From assembly GCF_016458235.1 (NCBI RefSeq), contig NZ_JAEMHK010000010.1, positions 124,001-188,000 on the forward strand: a stretch of 64,000 bases of DNA. The letters run 5' to 3'. Below are positions 56,606 through 64,000 of the stretch, piece by piece. Source of the stretch: Geomonas propionica (GTDB lineage Bacteria; Desulfobacterota; Desulfuromonadia; Geobacterales; Geobacteraceae). The notes under the pieces were generated by a model. The model saw only the letters and a list, made by a program, of their open reading frames with translations. It was not told the origin of the DNA and did no database searches. Within the stretch, counting starts at the first letter, position 1. The number at the start of each line of letters is the position of its first letter. The translations under genes and the position numbers were made by a program.

Positions 56606-57421
56606 CTACTGCCGGGGGGGCTCCAGTTCGCCGGTGTGGCTAAGCCATGCAAAGGAGAGGGCCAACAGGTCGGCGACTCCCCCCATGGTGAGATTGCGGC
56701 TCACGTAGTGCTCGTTGCGCTGGGCCAGAAAACTCATGAAGTCGTCGCGTTGCTCGACCAACTGCTCCAGCGCCCGGCCATCCTCCCGAACGGTGCGTAG
56801 CCCTTCCCTGCCGCAGCGGTGCAGAGCGGTCGTGTCTTCGACAGTGGCCATCAGCCGTCCCAGCATGGCGTACGCCGCGCTGCCCCTGTTGCCCGCCGCC
56901 AGCTCGCAACGGAAAGCGGGGAGCGCTTCCCGAAACAGCGCTGGGAGCCCGTCCAGGGCCTCCCCCCTGATGCCGCGGGCGCCGTAGTTGTCGCAGGCGC
57001 GGCTGCCGTTACTGTCATCCTGCCCGGCCACCTCGAAAAGCCGGGCGGCGACGTCCGCGACGGCTGCGCTGAGCGCCGCCTCCCCTGCCCTATGCGACCG
57101 GGCGGCCGCAGCTAGCAAAAGACCGCTCAAGAAGATGTACCCCTTGTGGCAGTTGGTGCCGGCGCGCTCCAGCATCGCCTGCTCGGCCTCGATTCCCAAA
57201 CGCACCTGGGCCGTGAGTTCCTCACCTCGCACCAGCGAATCGGCCAGGCGGCGGAGGTAACCGGAGACTACTGCCAGGGATGCTTCCATGCGGCTGATGG
57301 AGAGGTCGTGGTGGGAGCCGGCATCGTTCAGGTCGACGAGCCCGGGCTTGGGGGTCAGGTAGAGTTCCAGAAAGGCGCCGCGCACCAGGTTGTCGGCCAG
57401 CCGCCTCAGTTCAGATCGCAT
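56606..57421 (-). CDS. citG: Triphosphoribosyl-dephospho-CoA synthase CitG
   Basis: Makes the prosthetic-group precursor of citrate lyase from ATP and dephospho-CoA. The 271-residue protein has CitG/MdcB-type motifs: LTPKPGLVDLNDAGSHHDLS near the N terminus and GTNCHKGYIFLSGLL mid-protein. Overlaps citX by 11 bp. Last gene of the operon. Confidence 0.93.
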   Translation of the reverse strand: MRSELRRLADNLVRGAFLELYLTPKPGLVDLNDAGSHHDLSISRMEASLAVVSGYLRRLADSLVRGEELTAQVRLGIEAEQAMLERAGTNCHKGYIFLSGLLLAAAARSHRAGEAALSAAVADVAARLFEVAGQDDSNGSRACDNYGARGIRGEALDGLPALFREALPAFRCELAAGNRGSAAYAMLGRLMATVEDTTALHRCGREGLRTVREDGRALEQLVEQRDDFMSFLAQRNEHYVSRNLTMGGVADLLALSFAWLSHTGELEPPRQ

Positions 57422-57905
57422 CGATCACCGCCCGCGCCTTGAGCACCAGTTCCTCGGTGCTGTGGCGCTTGGCATGGATGCAGGCGAGAGCGGGCTCGCG
57501 GCAGATCAGGCAACTGCGGGGGGCGATGTCGAGTTCGGCGCGACCGACCTGGCGGCCGGCATGGTCATAGACGTCGAGGTCGAGGAGTCGCCCGGCCGGG
57601 TGCCTGGCCTCCAGCGCCATCCCCAGCCGTTTCACCTGGGTGACTTGGAGCCGGGTACGGTACAGCGCGAAGGGTCCGAGGGCATCGGCGCCCGAGAAGG
57701 CAGGCGTCACCTTCATGGCGGAGACGAGTTCCTTTTCGCCCCAGGCGAAGAGGCGCTCCGCATGCGGCCCGGTCTTCGCCGCCCCCGGCAGGTTCAGCGA
57801 CAACATCACCGTGGCTGGGAACGGGGTCGGGAACAGCCCGTCCACAAGCTCCTGGCGGGCATCCCGCGCTGCGAGGATGCTATTCCTTAACGCGTCTGAC
57901 GACAT
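57411..57905 (-). CDS. citX: Citrate lyase holo-[acyl-carrier protein] synthase CitX
   Basis: Transfers the triphosphoribosyl-dephospho-CoA group onto CitD. The 164-residue protein carries the CitX pattern near its C terminus, RSCLICREPALACIHAKRHS, and LLDLDVYDHAGRQVGR. Overlaps citF by 26 bp. Confidence 0.9.
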   Translation of the reverse strand: MSSDALRNSILAARDARQELVDGLFPTPFPATVMLSLNLPGAAKTGPHAERLFAWGEKELVSAMKVTPAFSGADALGPFALYRTRLQVTQVKRLGMALEARHPAGRLLDLDVYDHAGRQVGRAELDIAPRSCLICREPALACIHAKRHSTEELVLKARAVIDAI

Positions 57906-59418
57906 CGATAATGCTCCCGTCCCGATACTCGATCACCGCCACCACCTCGTCCTCGAATTCCAGGGGGCGCGGCGTCCCGGTGACCCGACATATCTCACGC
58001 TGCAATTCCCCGATCTCCTTGACCGGGAGCTTCCTCCTGATCAGCTCTTCCTTGAGTTCGGCGTGCTTCTCGTTCACCGCGATACCGCGCTCGGTGACCA
58101 CCACGCCGATGGTTTCGCCGGGGGTAGTGATGGTGGTGACCCGGTCCCTGACGATGGGGAGCCGCCCGCGGATGGAGGGGGCGACGATGATGGAGAGCTT
58201 GGCGCCGGCCGCGGTGTCGGAGTGCCCGCCGGTGTTGTGCAAGAGGTAGCCGTTGGACTCGGTGTTCACGTTGACGTTGAAGGAGGTGTCGACCTCGGTG
58301 GCGCCGAGGATGACGCAGTCGAGCCGGTTCACCACCGCCCCCGCGTTGAAGGGGTTCGCGTACATGTCGGCGCTGATCTCCTGGTGGGCGCGGTTCCTCC
58401 CGATGGACTGTACCGCCTCCTGGTCGAAGCACTGCACATCCATGAGCGCCGAGAAGAGCCCCTCCTCCAGCATCTCCACGAAGTAGCCGGTGATGCCGCC
58501 GCAACCGAAGCTCCCCTTGATGGAGCCCTTGCGCATGGCGTTACGCACCTTTTCGGCCACGGCCAAAGAGATGCCGCCCGAGCCGGTCTGGAAGGAGAAG
58601 CCGTCCCGCAACAGCCCCGCCGCCTCGATCACCTGCGCCGCATAGCTCGCGATCTGCAGTCCGACCGGATCGGTGGTGACGCGGGTGGTGGTGGAGACGA
58701 TTTTGGCCGGGTCGCCGAGCCGATCCACGACCACCACGTAGTCCACCAGGGTCTGCGGGATGCTGACCGGGACCACCGGGAACGGGACCAGGTTGTCGGT
58801 GACGGCGACGACGCGGGAGGCGTAGGTGGCGTCGATCTGGGCGTAGCCCAGGCTGCCGCAGGCCGAGGGGCCGTAGTAGCCGTTCATGTTGCCGTACTCG
58901 TCGCAGCACGGCGCCGCGATGAAGGCGACGTCGATGGGCACGCTCCCCTCGATCACCGAGCGGGCGCGGCCGCCGTGGGTGCGCACCACGATGGGGCAGG
59001 AGATCTCGCCCTTGGTGGCCATCTCCCCGATCAGGCCGTTCACGCCGCACTGGAAGCCGGCGATGACGCCGCTCTTGATGTGCGGGATGATCTCGGCGTG
59101 CACCGGGTGCACCGAGGAGGAGGCTATCCAGATCCCCCTGAGGCCAAGATCCGCGATCTCGGCCACGATCCGGTTCAGCAGGAAGTCACCGTTGCGCAAG
59201 GAGTGGTGCGTGGCGATGGTCATGCCGTCTTTGAGCCCGCTCGCCTCGATAGCCTCCCGAAGCGACGAGAGGAGCTTCTTCTCACCCGGGTTCACCCGCT
59301 TCAGGGGACGGGCCGCCACGGTGCCTACCGGCCGGATGGCGAAAGGGTCGCCGTAAGGGATGAGCGGTTTTCCCGCGTAGCTTTCCGGGATCTCCCGTCC
59401 CAGGCTATTGAGCGCCAT
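57880..59418 (-). CDS. citF: Citrate lyase alpha subunit (citrate CoA-transferase)
   Basis: Exchanges the acetyl group on CitD for citrate. The 512-residue length is standard and the sequence runs through CitF-type blocks such as FGCGGITGYFVEMLEEGL, VNVNTESNGYLLHNTGGH and ITTPGETIGVVVTERGIAVN. The ATG at 59418 follows GAGGAGG; an in-frame start six codons upstream is rejected. Overlaps citE by 14 bp. Confidence 0.96.
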   Translation of the reverse strand: MALNSLGREIPESYAGKPLIPYGDPFAIRPVGTVAARPLKRVNPGEKKLLSSLREAIEASGLKDGMTIATHHSLRNGDFLLNRIVAEIADLGLRGIWIASSSVHPVHAEIIPHIKSGVIAGFQCGVNGLIGEMATKGEISCPIVVRTHGGRARSVIEGSVPIDVAFIAAPCCDEYGNMNGYYGPSACGSLGYAQIDATYASRVVAVTDNLVPFPVVPVSIPQTLVDYVVVVDRLGDPAKIVSTTTRVTTDPVGLQIASYAAQVIEAAGLLRDGFSFQTGSGGISLAVAEKVRNAMRKGSIKGSFGCGGITGYFVEMLEEGLFSALMDVQCFDQEAVQSIGRNRAHQEISADMYANPFNAGAVVNRLDCVILGATEVDTSFNVNVNTESNGYLLHNTGGHSDTAAGAKLSIIVAPSIRGRLPIVRDRVTTITTPGETIGVVVTERGIAVNEKHAELKEELIRRKLPVKEIGELQREICRVTGTPRPLEFEDEVVAVIEYRDGSIIDVVRRVKE

Positions 59419-60325
59419 GTATCGCCTCCTCGTCAATCAAGGTGTCCACCATGCCGTGGGCGTAGGCGGTGCGCAGCACGCGGGCGGCGCGCTTCACCAC
59501 CGGGGCGTCCACCATCTTGCCGCCCAGCGCGATAACGCCGGTACCCAACTGGCGCGCCCGCTGGATCGCTTCGATGACCTGCAGGGCGTACTCGACCTCG
59601 TGCTGCTTGGGGGCGAAGACGTCGTGCACCACCTCGATCTGGCGCGGGTTGACCAGGCACTTGCCGGTGTAGCCGAGCCTTTTCGCCAGCTCGGTTTCGT
59701 TGCGGAGCCCCTCCATGTCGGAGACGTCGGCGAAGATGGTATCTACCGCCTGGATTCCCTTGGCCTTGGCGGCCCAAAGCACGCGGGTCCGGGCGTTGAA
59801 GAGTTCCTCGCCGCCGCGGCTTCTCTCGATTTCCATACTGGCGGTGTAGTCCTCGGCGCCGAAGGCGAGCGCGAAGATGCGCTCGGAACTATTGGCGATG
59901 CCGACCGCGTTGATGACCCCGAGCGCGCTCTCCAGCGAGGGGAGGATGCCGAATCGGCCGATCTCCACCTCGAGTTCCTCCTCGAACTCGGTCAAGAGCG
60001 TGTCCAGCCGCTCCACGATCTCCGGGGTGTCCGCCTTTGGGAGCCGAATGCCGTCGGGCATGGCCGGGAGCACCACCTTCAGGTCCTCGTAGCCCCACTT
60101 GGTGTCGAGCGGGTTGATGCGGACCAGGAGTTCCTTGTTGCGGTCGGTGTAGTTCAGCAGGAAGTGCCGTACCAGATGGCGCGCCGCGTCCTTCTCGGAG
60201 AGGGGGACCGCGTCCTCGAGGTCGATGATGACGGAATCGCAGTTGAAGATGGGGATGTTTTGCAGCATGGAGGGCATGTTGCCCGGAACGTAGAGCAGGG
60301 AGCGTCGCAGCTTGAAGCCGGCCAT
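59405..60325 (-). CDS. citE: Citrate lyase beta subunit (citryl-ACP lyase)
   Basis: Cleaves citryl-ACP to oxaloacetate and acetyl-ACP. The 306-residue HpcH/HpaI-type barrel has RRSLLYVPGNMPSML at the N terminus, the metal-site region DSVIIDLEDAVPLSEKDAAR, and SALGVINAVGIA with the catalytic-site Glu. Overlaps the PPC gene by one base. Confidence 0.96.
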   Translation of the reverse strand: MAGFKLRRSLLYVPGNMPSMLQNIPIFNCDSVIIDLEDAVPLSEKDAARHLVRHFLLNYTDRNKELLVRINPLDTKWGYEDLKVVLPAMPDGIRLPKADTPEIVERLDTLLTEFEEELEVEIGRFGILPSLESALGVINAVGIANSSERIFALAFGAEDYTASMEIERSRGGEELFNARTRVLWAAKAKGIQAVDTIFADVSDMEGLRNETELAKRLGYTGKCLVNPRQIEVVHDVFAPKQHEVEYALQVIEAIQRARQLGTGVIALGGKMVDAPVVKRAARVLRTAYAHGMVDTLIDEEAIHGAQ

Positions 60326-60801
60326 CAGGGCGCCTCCTCGTCGATGTAGATGGTGGGGATCCCCCCGACCTTGGAAACGTGGCGTTCGACGCCGGAGACG
60401 TCGAGTTCGGTGAGGATGATCTCGCAGGTGGCGAAGACCTCGGCCTCGTAGAGATGCCCCCCCACCACTTCGCCCGATGATTTGGACATCATGATGTGGA
60501 AGTGGCAGTCCAGCAGGTCGTCCTCGCCGGGGACGATGTTCCCCTGCAGCCCCAGAAGTTCGCAGGGCCCCTCGATGTCGTGGATGGTGACCCGCGGCGG
60601 GGTGATGGGAAGCTTGGCGCCGGTCTTGATCCCCCTCAGGCGCACGTTCTTCACGCTGCCGAGCGCCGAGACGATCATGGCGTAGCGCACGTCGGTCAGG
60701 TGGGCGAATTGCAAAAGCCGGGTGGTGAGACTTTCACCCGGCGTGATCTTGATGATGAAGCGCCTGCCGTTACTGCACTCCTTGTACCAGAGACCTTCCA
60801 T
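60325..60801 (-). CDS. PPC domain (DUF296) protein inside the citrate lyase operon
   Basis: A 158-residue protein that is almost wholly one PPC/DUF296 domain: FIIKITPGESLTTRLLQFA at the start and GEVVGGHLYEAEVFATCEIILTE near the end, where GGHL is the family core. In bacteria such proteins are stand-alone trimers of unknown activity with a possible metal or ligand site (here DCHFHIM). It starts directly after citD and overlaps citE by one base, so it is made with the lyase subunits. Role unknown: regulator, chaperone or metabolite binder. Confidence 0.88.
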   Translation of the reverse strand: MEGLWYKECSNGRRFIIKITPGESLTTRLLQFAHLTDVRYAMIVSALGSVKNVRLRGIKTGAKLPITPPRVTIHDIEGPCELLGLQGNIVPGEDDLLDCHFHIMMSKSSGEVVGGHLYEAEVFATCEIILTELDVSGVERHVSKVGGIPTIYIDEEAP

Positions 60802-61065
60802 TTACCCCTCCGTCCCCCGCATGATCGCCGTCTCCAGGCGTGCCTCGATGGCGTAGTCGAGCGCGCCACGGTCGGTGATACGCACCTCGCCCGCGTCGAT
60901 GCCGTGCTTTTGCAGCATCTCGTCCACCTTGGCCCGGATCAGCGCCCCGAACTGCTTCAGTACCGTCGACTCTATGGTCACGTTCAGCGTCTCGGCCGGC
61001 TCCAGGAACACCATCAGGTCGCTGGACTGCATGGTCCCTGCCTGCGCCTTCTTCACGATCTTCAT
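60802..61065 (-). CDS. citD: Citrate lyase acyl carrier protein (gamma subunit)
   Basis: Carries the 2'-(5''-phosphoribosyl)-3'-dephospho-CoA arm. The 87-residue protein has the attachment serine S14 in AGTMQSSD, as in known CitD, and the conserved KQFG and GALDYAIEARLE segments. Overlaps citC by 4 bp. Confidence 0.95.
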   Translation of the reverse strand: MKIVKKAQAGTMQSSDLMVFLEPAETLNVTIESTVLKQFGALIRAKVDEMLQKHGIDAGEVRITDRGALDYAIEARLETAIMRGTEG

Positions 61066-62063
61066 TTAGCTCCTCCCTTGTCCCAGATCTTGATTCCCTC
61101 GCTTGAGAGAAGGAAGTCCAGGGTGCTGACCGGCACCAGCTCCGCGATCCCCTCCAGTTCGCCGCGCAGCAGCATGTCACGTATGCGCGAGGCGGAGATC
61201 GGCTGCTGGTCCGCGTTCTTTCTCTCTGTTTCCCGCACCTCGATCCCCAGCGGCGGGAGGATGCGGTGCATGGCCTCGTTATAGGCGGCGGTGGTGCCGC
61301 ACAGGGGCTCGCTCCCGACGAAACGGGACTTAACGTGGAAGTGCGGCGCGATCCGCTGCGCGAAAAGCAGGAGGTCGAGTTCCATCTGGATGGCCCCGCC
61401 GGGGTCCCCGTCTTTCAGGAAATAGGTGGGGAAGGTGATGCTGGAGACGGCGTACCACGAGGTATCGATCACGGTGACGTTGGGGAGATCGGCGGTGCCG
61501 TCCTGGGCCATGCGCATGCGGGCGACGAAGGGAAACAGGGAACGCTCCTCGCGCACCACGAACAGGAAGAGCTGGTCCACTGCGGCCGCGGCCTGTTCCA
61601 CCAGATGGCGGTGCCCCAGGGTGAACGGGTTGCAGTTGGCGACGATGGCGCCGTTGTTGCCGGGGCGGATGAGGCGGGTGTACCGGGTGAGGTAGCGCTT
61701 GAGGCCGTCGCCGTACTCGAGGAGGGCGGTCTTGCCGGAAGCGGCCAGAAGGTTGAAATTGAGGGTCTCGAAGTTGGGCGCCAGTGCGGGCGAGGTGAAT
61801 ATGAAAAAAGAGTCGACCCCCTCCTGGTAGCCGCGTCCGACCAGTTCGGTCACCACCTCGTCCAGTAGTGTCCCGCCCTGGTGCGAGGGGGCCACCGCGA
61901 GCATCTTCAGGGTGCGCCCCTGCCTCGCGCCGACAGCGACCAGGCGCCCGGCCGCGAAGATGCCGACCAGATCGTCATAGGGTGTCTCGAACTGCAGGCC
62001 GGTTGCTTCGAGTAGCGCCCGGGCCTGTGTGAGATCGTCAGTGGAGAGCAGTGAAGTAACCAT
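61062..62063 (-). CDS. citC: [Citrate (pro-3S)-lyase] ligase CitC
   Basis: Acetylates the thiol of the CitD arm to activate the lyase. The 333-residue protein has an N-terminal acetyltransferase-like domain and a nucleotidylyl-transferase domain with NCNPFTLGHRHL and PISASRIRDML. First gene of the operon. The ATG at 62063 is used; a TTG two codons upstream is possible. Neither has a clear ribosome site. Confidence 0.94.
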   Translation of the reverse strand: MVTSLLSTDDLTQARALLEATGLQFETPYDDLVGIFAAGRLVAVGARQGRTLKMLAVAPSHQGGTLLDEVVTELVGRGYQEGVDSFFIFTSPALAPNFETLNFNLLAASGKTALLEYGDGLKRYLTRYTRLIRPGNNGAIVANCNPFTLGHRHLVEQAAAAVDQLFLFVVREERSLFPFVARMRMAQDGTADLPNVTVIDTSWYAVSSITFPTYFLKDGDPGGAIQMELDLLLFAQRIAPHFHVKSRFVGSEPLCGTTAAYNEAMHRILPPLGIEVRETERKNADQQPISASRIRDMLLRGELEGIAELVPVSTLDFLLSSEGIKIWDKGGAK

Positions 62064-62172
62064 TGGCAAAGACTAGCACTAAACAGTTGTAAACGTAACC
62101 GCGTATACCAAATTTTCCGCAGTCCGCTGTGTGCTGGAAACGATGCTGAAAACCCGCTAGAGCCGCGGAAGA

Positions 62173-62186
62173 TGACAGTTTTGTCA
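62173..62186. promoter_or_regulatory. Inverted repeat in the citC/glycosyltransferase divergent region
   Basis: TGACA and TGTCA separated by four bases, about 110 bp upstream of citC and 100 bp upstream of the glycosyltransferase. A possible operator for either gene; no convincing -35/-10 pair was found next to it. Confidence 0.35.
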
Positions 62187-62286
62187 TTCAAAAAAAGCTA
62201 TGACTCACCACGGACGTTGTGATATGTTGTCAAATTGTCCGTTCCTGCCAATCGTGGCAGCATCCAATTGAAAAAACAGAGAAAAA

Positions 62287-63000
62287 ATGAACACTATCTC
62301 AGTCGTAATACCGGCCCACAACGAGGCGGACAACATAGGGAACCTGGTACAGGAAATCGTCGCCACGGGACTTGAGTGCGAAATCGTCGTCGTCGACGAC
62401 GGCAGCACCGACGACACCCATGCCCGGCTGCTCGCCCTGAAGAACTCGGTACCCTCCCTCAAGGTGGTCCAGCACGACCGCGCCTACGGCCAGAGCGCCG
62501 CGGTGGCCACCGGCATCAGGCAGGCCGGCGGCACCATCATCGCCACCATGGACGGCGACGGCCAGAACAACCCGGCCGATGTCCCCAAGATGGTCGAGGC
62601 GATCCTGAAAAGCGACAACCCGAACCTGAAGATGGTGGCGGGTTACCGCAAGAAGAGGGACGATCCTCCCTGGCGCATCATCTCGTCCAAGCTGGCCAAC
62701 GCATATCGCCGCTCCTTCCTGCGCGACGAGACGCCGGACACCGGCTGCGGCCTCAAGGTCTTCTACCGCGCGGCGTTCCTGGAGCTTCCCTTCTTCGACC
62801 ACATGCACCGCTTCCTCCCCGCGTTGATCAAGATGAAGGGTGGCGACGTCATCTCCGTCGAGGTGCATCACCGCCCACGCACCGCGGGGGTCTCCAAGTA
62901 CGGGACATTGAACCGCCTCTGGGTCGGCATCGTCGACATCTTCGGGGTGTGCTGGCTGCGCATGCGCGCAAAGAACGTAAAGATCACGAGGTGCGACTAG
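62287..63000 (+). CDS. Family 2 glycosyltransferase (polyprenyl-phosphate sugar type)
   Basis: A 237-residue GT-A enzyme of the dolichol-phosphate mannosyltransferase/ArnC type: SVVIPAHNEADNIG, VVVDDGSTDDT, the metal DxD-like MDGDGQNNPAD and a late HHRPRTAGVSKYG. It lacks C-terminal membrane helices, so it probably works at the membrane surface, loading a sugar onto a polyprenyl carrier. Adjoins the next gene with no gap. Confidence 0.92.
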   Translation: MNTISVVIPAHNEADNIGNLVQEIVATGLECEIVVVDDGSTDDTHARLLALKNSVPSLKVVQHDRAYGQSAAVATGIRQAGGTIIATMDGDGQNNPADVPKMVEAILKSDNPNLKMVAGYRKKRDDPPWRIISSKLANAYRRSFLRDETPDTGCGLKVFYRAAFLELPFFDHMHRFLPALIKMKGGDVISVEVHHRPRTAGVSKYGTLNRLWVGIVDIFGVCWLRMRAKNVKITRCD

Positions 63001-63294
63001 ATGGTTTTAACGGAAAAGGCCTGGGTGGCCATCGGCCTGGCCGGGCAGTTCTTCTTCACCATGCGCTTCGTGGTGCAGTGGATCGCCACCGAGAAAAAGA
63101 GAAAGAGCGTCATTCCCGAGTCATTCTGGTACTTCAGCATCTTCGGCTCGTTGATCCTGCTGGTCTACTCCCTGTACCGCAAGGACCCGGTCTTCATCCT
63201 GGGCCAGGCCTTCGGCACCACCGTCTACCTTAGGAACCTCTTCTTCATCCACAAGGAAAAGAAAGATGCCGCAAGCGATCCGGCTGCTGATTAG
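63001..63294 (+). CDS. LAB_N domain membrane protein
   Basis: A 97-residue protein with three hydrophobic helices, matching the lipid-A-biosynthesis N-terminal (LAB_N) family: FFFTMRFVVQWIATEKKRKSVIP and FWYFSIFGSLILL are its signatures. These small proteins lie between GT2 and GT39 genes and are thought to help sugar flipping or transfer. The start is the base after the glycosyltransferase stop. Confidence 0.9.
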   Translation: MVLTEKAWVAIGLAGQFFFTMRFVVQWIATEKKRKSVIPESFWYFSIFGSLILLVYSLYRKDPVFILGQAFGTTVYLRNLFFIHKEKKDAASDPAAD

Positions 63295-64000
63295 AGAGCT
63301 GCGCCTCCCCATCGCGATCCTGGTCATCCCCGGGATCGTGCTTGCCCTGCTGCTCCCCTACTTCCCGGTGGATGAAACGCGCTACCTCGGCGTGGCGTGG
63401 GAGATGTGGAACAACCACTCCTTCATCGTGCCGCTGCAAAACGGGCTCCCCTACTCGCACAAGCCGCCGCTGCTCTTCTGGCTCTTGAACCTGGACTGGC
63501 TCCTGTTCGGGGTCAACGAGGGGACGCTGCGCTTCATCCCGCTCATCTTCAGCCTCTTGAACCTCACCCTGGTGTACCGCATCGCGCTCAAACTGTGGGA
63601 CGACCGGCAGGTGGCGCGCTACGCGGCGGTGATCCTCGCCTCCATGCTCTCCTACCTGCTCTGGTCCAGCGTGATCATGTTCGACGTGATCCTGGCCTTC
63701 TGGGTGCTCGTCGCGGTGCTGGCGGTGGTCTCGGCGGCCCAGGAACACCGGCTCGCCTGGTACCTGCAACTCGGCGTAGCCATCGGTGGCGGCATCCTGA
63801 CCAAGGGGCCGGTGGTGCTGGTCTACGTCCTCCCGGTCGCCCTTCTGGGCTTTCTCTGGGTGCCGAGGGAGCGCTTCTCCGGCAAATGGTACGCCTGGCT
63901 CGGGCTCTCTATTCTGATCGGCATCGGCGTGGTGCTCTTCTGGCTGGTCCCGGCGGCGCTCACCGGCGGCGAAACCTACCGGCGCGCCATCCTGTGGGGG
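63266..64000 (+). CDS. Family 39 glycosyltransferase (ArnT-like), 5' part
   Basis: A polytopic membrane transferase using polyprenyl-phosphate sugars; 245 residues present and the gene continues past the window. The N terminus is a membrane helix followed by the periplasmic catalytic motif PVDETRYLGVAWEM, then YSHKPPLLFWLLNL, both typical of GT39/GT83. The ATG overlaps the LAB_N gene by 29 bp. With the two upstream genes it forms a lipid A or glycan decorating set. Confidence 0.9.
   Translation, partial: MPQAIRLLIRELRLPIAILVIPGIVLALLLPYFPVDETRYLGVAWEMWNNHSFIVPLQNGLPYSHKPPLLFWLLNLDWLLFGVNEGTLRFIPLIFSLLNLTLVYRIALKLWDDRQVARYAAVILASMLSYLLWSSVIMFDVILAFWVLVAVLAVVSAAQEHRLAWYLQLGVAIGGGILTKGPVVLVYVLPVALLGFLWVPRERFSGKWYAWLGLSILIGIGVVLFWLVPAALTGGETYRRAILWG

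Overview
The window looks like chromosome from a free-living, flagellated member of the Geobacteraceae (Desulfuromonadia; Geomonas or Citrifermentans-like). The reasons are high GC, several sigma-54 activators and sigma-54 promoters, a cobalamin operon carrying a ThiC paralogue of the BzaF type, a citrate lyase operon, and the flagellar gene order. This placement is inferred from gene content; no marker gene was aligned. I saw no rRNA, tRNA, CRISPR array, transposase or prophage gene.

Layout. 1-2859: glnS (5' end outside the window) and cysS. 2890-5880: a compact regulatory locus. An iron-sulfur, hydrogenase-like sigma-54 activator lies upstream of a 59-residue ribbon-helix-helix protein that has its own sigma-54 promoter. 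A near-identical 23-bp dyad sits upstream of that promoter and over the -35 box of the activator's own sigma-70 promoter. Just upstream is a promoter-terminator unit that would make an RNA of about 79 nt. 6031-7473: exported transglutaminase-like protein. 7474-8071: no confident gene; a terminator, a repeat element and a possible 40-residue membrane peptide. 8072-16882 (minus): a cobamide operon headed by a cobalamin riboswitch, cobU-cobT-cobS-cobC-cbiA-bzaF-cbiM-cbiN-cbiQ-cbiO, covering late cobamide assembly, lower-ligand synthesis and cobalt uptake. 16926-21792: engB, an HDOD protein, a small unknown protein and a histidine kinase/NtrC-type regulator pair. 21809-24361: alpha-glucan phosphorylase.

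24414-46520: flagellar and chemotaxis region, all on the minus strand. Reading with transcription: a PAS histidine kinase; cheY-cheX and a CheX-like protein with a degenerate receiver; a large TPR protein; flgB-flgC-fliE-fliF-fliG-fliH-fliI-fliJ, a MotE-like protein, fliK, flgD, a small flagellar operon protein and flgE; then fliL-fliM-fliN-fliO-fliP-fliQ-fliR-flhB. Sigma-54 promoter matches precede flgB and fliL and a sigma-28-like match precedes cheY, which fits a hierarchical flagellar cascade. flhA, fliA and flagellin are not in the window.

46728-54403 (minus): a tripartite RND efflux system (outer membrane factor, adaptor, pump) followed closely by four small redox or sulfur-type genes (C_GCAxxG_C_C protein, DUF2892 membrane protein, MBL-fold hydrolase, exported rhodanese), with a strong promoter overlapped by dyads. 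54551-56560: DUF815 ATPase, methyltransferase and a small membrane protein. 56606-62063 (minus): citC-citD-PPC protein-citE-citF-citX-citG, a complete citrate lyase and prosthetic-group operon with an unexpected PPC/DUF296 gene inside it. 62287-64000 (plus): a GT2 glycosyltransferase, LAB_N membrane protein and GT39 transferase (cut by the window end), a lipid-linked sugar or lipid A modification cassette.

Most likely new biology: the hydrogenase-like activator, its ribbon-helix-helix target and the adjacent small RNA unit at 2890-5880.
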